From contig OZ038482.1 of the NCBI GenBank assembly GCA_964036315.1, positions 13,164,285 to 13,228,284 of the forward strand: a stretch of 64,000 nucleotides of DNA, read 5' to 3'. The stretch's first letter is position 1, and the number at the start of each line of letters is the position of its first letter. Shown here in pieces: positions 62,373 through 64,000 of the stretch. The stretch comes from Acanthosepion esculentum (Eukaryota; Mollusca; Cephalopoda; Sepiida; Sepiidae). Under the pieces are notes generated by a model. The model saw only the letters and a program-made list of their open reading frames with translations. It had not been told where the DNA came from and ran no database searches. The translations under genes were made by a program, and so were the position numbers.

Positions 62373-62980
62373 GTTACAGTTGAGTCAGTAGAATCTTGAT
62401 TTCTAGTTGCACAACTTGCTTTGGTTTATGCATTCTTCATTATGGAGAACAGTTCCCCTAATATAGAACCTGTCCCCAATCTTTGTTTTTGCACATTTAC
62501 TTCCCCTGATCCCCTACAGAAACCAAACAGAGAAGGTAGACTTATAATGAATTTTTGGATCATTTCCTGGTCTTGTGTTGCCATACTTTATCACTTTTAA
62601 ATTCTTTGTAGAATGTTTTCTTAGTCAAAGGGTTAATCCTAGTATTACCAGATGTACTGCCCAACATTTTTGTGGATAATCATCTTGACATACTGTCAGT
62701 TCATTTGTTGAAGCACAGTATCTTTTAGAATGTGACAGCACCAGTGGATACTTAGTATTTTTGATGGAAACCTAATTGGTATGTGCTGATAAGGAACCCT
62801 TGCTTCTCATAAATATAAGAGAACTGAAATAACAGTGTAGACCAAGGGTCAGCAACCTTTTGCTAACTATGTGCTGACTTAGGGTTTTAAAATCATTCAG
62901 TGTGCCAACAACATACGTATTTTTATACAAGCCAAGGTCAATATACCTGTTCTATAATATAATTTATATAGTAATATATA
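62373..62980 (+). other. Possible 3' UTR, then spacer
   Basis: AT-rich with no repeat family member until the SINE at 62,985. No canonical AATAAA was seen close to the stop codon. Confidence 0.35.
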
Positions 62981-62984
62981 GATT

Positions 62985-63185
62985 ATTTATATTATTCGGA
63001 CTATTGTCCTCATCTTTGTTGTCATATTTATTACAACGTTTTGGCCATTGTACGCTCCGGCCTTCTTCAGGTGGTTGGAATGTCGAACTGAACCCTTTAT
63101 TATGCTTTCTGGGGTAGACTGTTCTAGTTCCACGTGCCATGTTTAATGGATGTCAGTTATCATTTATCTCCTGTTAATTTCCCTC
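62985..63185 (-). repeat. SINE family A, minus-strand tail
   Basis: TATTATTCGGACTATTGTCC through GTACGCTCCGGCCTTCTTCA, GGTTGGAATGTCGAACTGAA, CACGTGCCATGTTTAATGG, ending where the LINE fragment begins. The GAAA core is AAAA here (GGCCAAAACG). Confidence 0.8.
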
Positions 63186-63640
63186 TGAAAAAACATGAAG
63201 CTATTGGAGTAGAAGAGACATCTATATCTAACAGTTTCAACGGTGAAGGGGTGGGAATGGGATGCCAGCCTCGTAGGACGTTTAAATTCATGAGGCCTAG
63301 GAACCAGCGAAAGCAGCTCATCGGAGCAATTACCGTGAAAGTATTTGTAAAAAAGACAGAGTGAGGCAACGTCGTGTCTGTGAGAGAGCGACTGCAGACG
63401 AGATGACAGATCAGTGCCAATTACATTGCATATCCATCTCTGGATCTTATCAAGAACCCTGAGGCAAACAGCAGGGTCTCCAGACAGGGGAGAATGGTCG
63501 ATTTATAGATTTGGAGGATCGATTCCGGGGAGAAAAATTTCCTGGCTCTGCACAGGGAGCCAACTTTCCTTGCGGTGGATGATGCAATTGACTCGATGTA
63601 TTTGTTCCATCTCAGATCAGCGGAACAAAATGTTTTACCT
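63186..63640 (-). mobile_element. Jockey-like LINE 3' fragment
   Basis: Minus-strand frame SADLRWNKYIESIASSTARK VGSLCRARKFFSPESILQIY, then a shift and HDVASLCLFYKYFHGNCSDE-like sequence. Lacks the 3' UTR; joined directly to the SINE tail at 63,185. Confidence 0.8.
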
Positions 63641-64000
63641 AAACAATTATTTATTGCTTCAATATATCCCCACAAAGCAATTCTTATCTGAGCATGTAAA
63701 TAAACCACATTTAAACATACAATCAAATTTACTTCTAAATCAGAAACTACATTACCTTTGCTTTTAATATTTCTTGTATAAACCTGTAGTATTTTTATTA
63801 TATCAATGGAAGAGTCCATTATATGGATATGAAGAATGTGCCCATCTCTATGCAGTGAACTCTTCTGGTGAAGGAGAAAAGTGTTTGCTTGTTGGCCAAA
63901 GTGTACAGACCCTCCCCACTTGGAAGATTGGTGTGATACAATCTTCCCTTTTATCTTACCCTACATAAGGCATATTACCCCCCCCCCCCCATCTTAGATA
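63640..64000. other. AT-rich end of window
   Basis: No feature recognised. A 12-base C-run occurs near 63,977-63,990. Confidence 0.5.

Noticed and set aside
1..64000. Prokaryotic-type systems (operons, toxin-antitoxin, defence islands, phage)
   Set aside because: No adjacent same-strand ORFs with ribosome-binding sites; the window is intron and repeat sequence of a eukaryote.

Overview
The window reads as a piece of a large, AT-rich, intron-dominated invertebrate genome, most likely a cephalopod and probably an octopus. This is inferred from the repeat landscape: several tRNA-derived SINE families, a decayed Jockey-like LINE in many copies, an RTE-like LINE, two kinds of Penelope-like element, Tc1 and hAT DNA transposons, and long TA, GA and GAT simple repeats. 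There is no prokaryotic gene organisation. No taxon was confirmed by a search.

Very little of the window looks like host coding sequence. On the plus strand the best exon is 23,785-24,168: a start codon, a signal peptide and the opening of a right-handed beta-helix protein resembling the bark beetle/anakonda family, ending at a GT donor. A decayed partial copy of this exon lies at 54,533-54,645. On the minus strand, exons at 8,697-8,963 and 2,293-2,354 have good splice sites and compatible phases, so they probably belong to one unrecognised gene; 45,521-45,608 may be an earlier exon of it. 62,145-62,372 may be a plus-strand terminal exon.

Layout. 0-9 kb: a hAT MITE with target-site duplication, RT relics, a 109-bp tandem repeat, two related hAT-like elements, a GAT repeat and the minus-strand exons. 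10-13 kb: a solo LTR, TA repeats and a nearly identical 529-bp tandem duplication of a LINE fragment. 14-17 kb: the longest Jockey-like LINE copy, carrying a perfect 28-bp fold-back. 17.5-21.5 kb: an internally deleted RTE element and three copies of a TATA-containing repeat. 22-26 kb: promoter-like sequence, the beta-helix exon and its intron. 26-40 kb: SINEs, LINE tails and a repeat family with an internal minisatellite. 40-43 kb: a decayed Tc1 element and a LINE copy. 46-51 kb: an RT-plus-zinc-finger retroelement, RTE tails and MULE-like remnants. 53.9-54.3 kb: a tandem GC-rich module also found inside the first hAT MITE. 56.7-60.9 kb: two Penelope-like elements of opposite strand with hammerhead-like motifs around them. 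61-64 kb: RT relic, SINEs and a LINE tail.

The most interesting signal is a recurrent hammerhead-ribozyme-like core (CUGANGA, helix, GAAA). It appears in the Penelope flanks, where hammerheads are known, and also in the tail of the most abundant SINE family, where the helix is kept by changed and wobble pairs. Whether any of these can cleave cannot be decided from reading alone.
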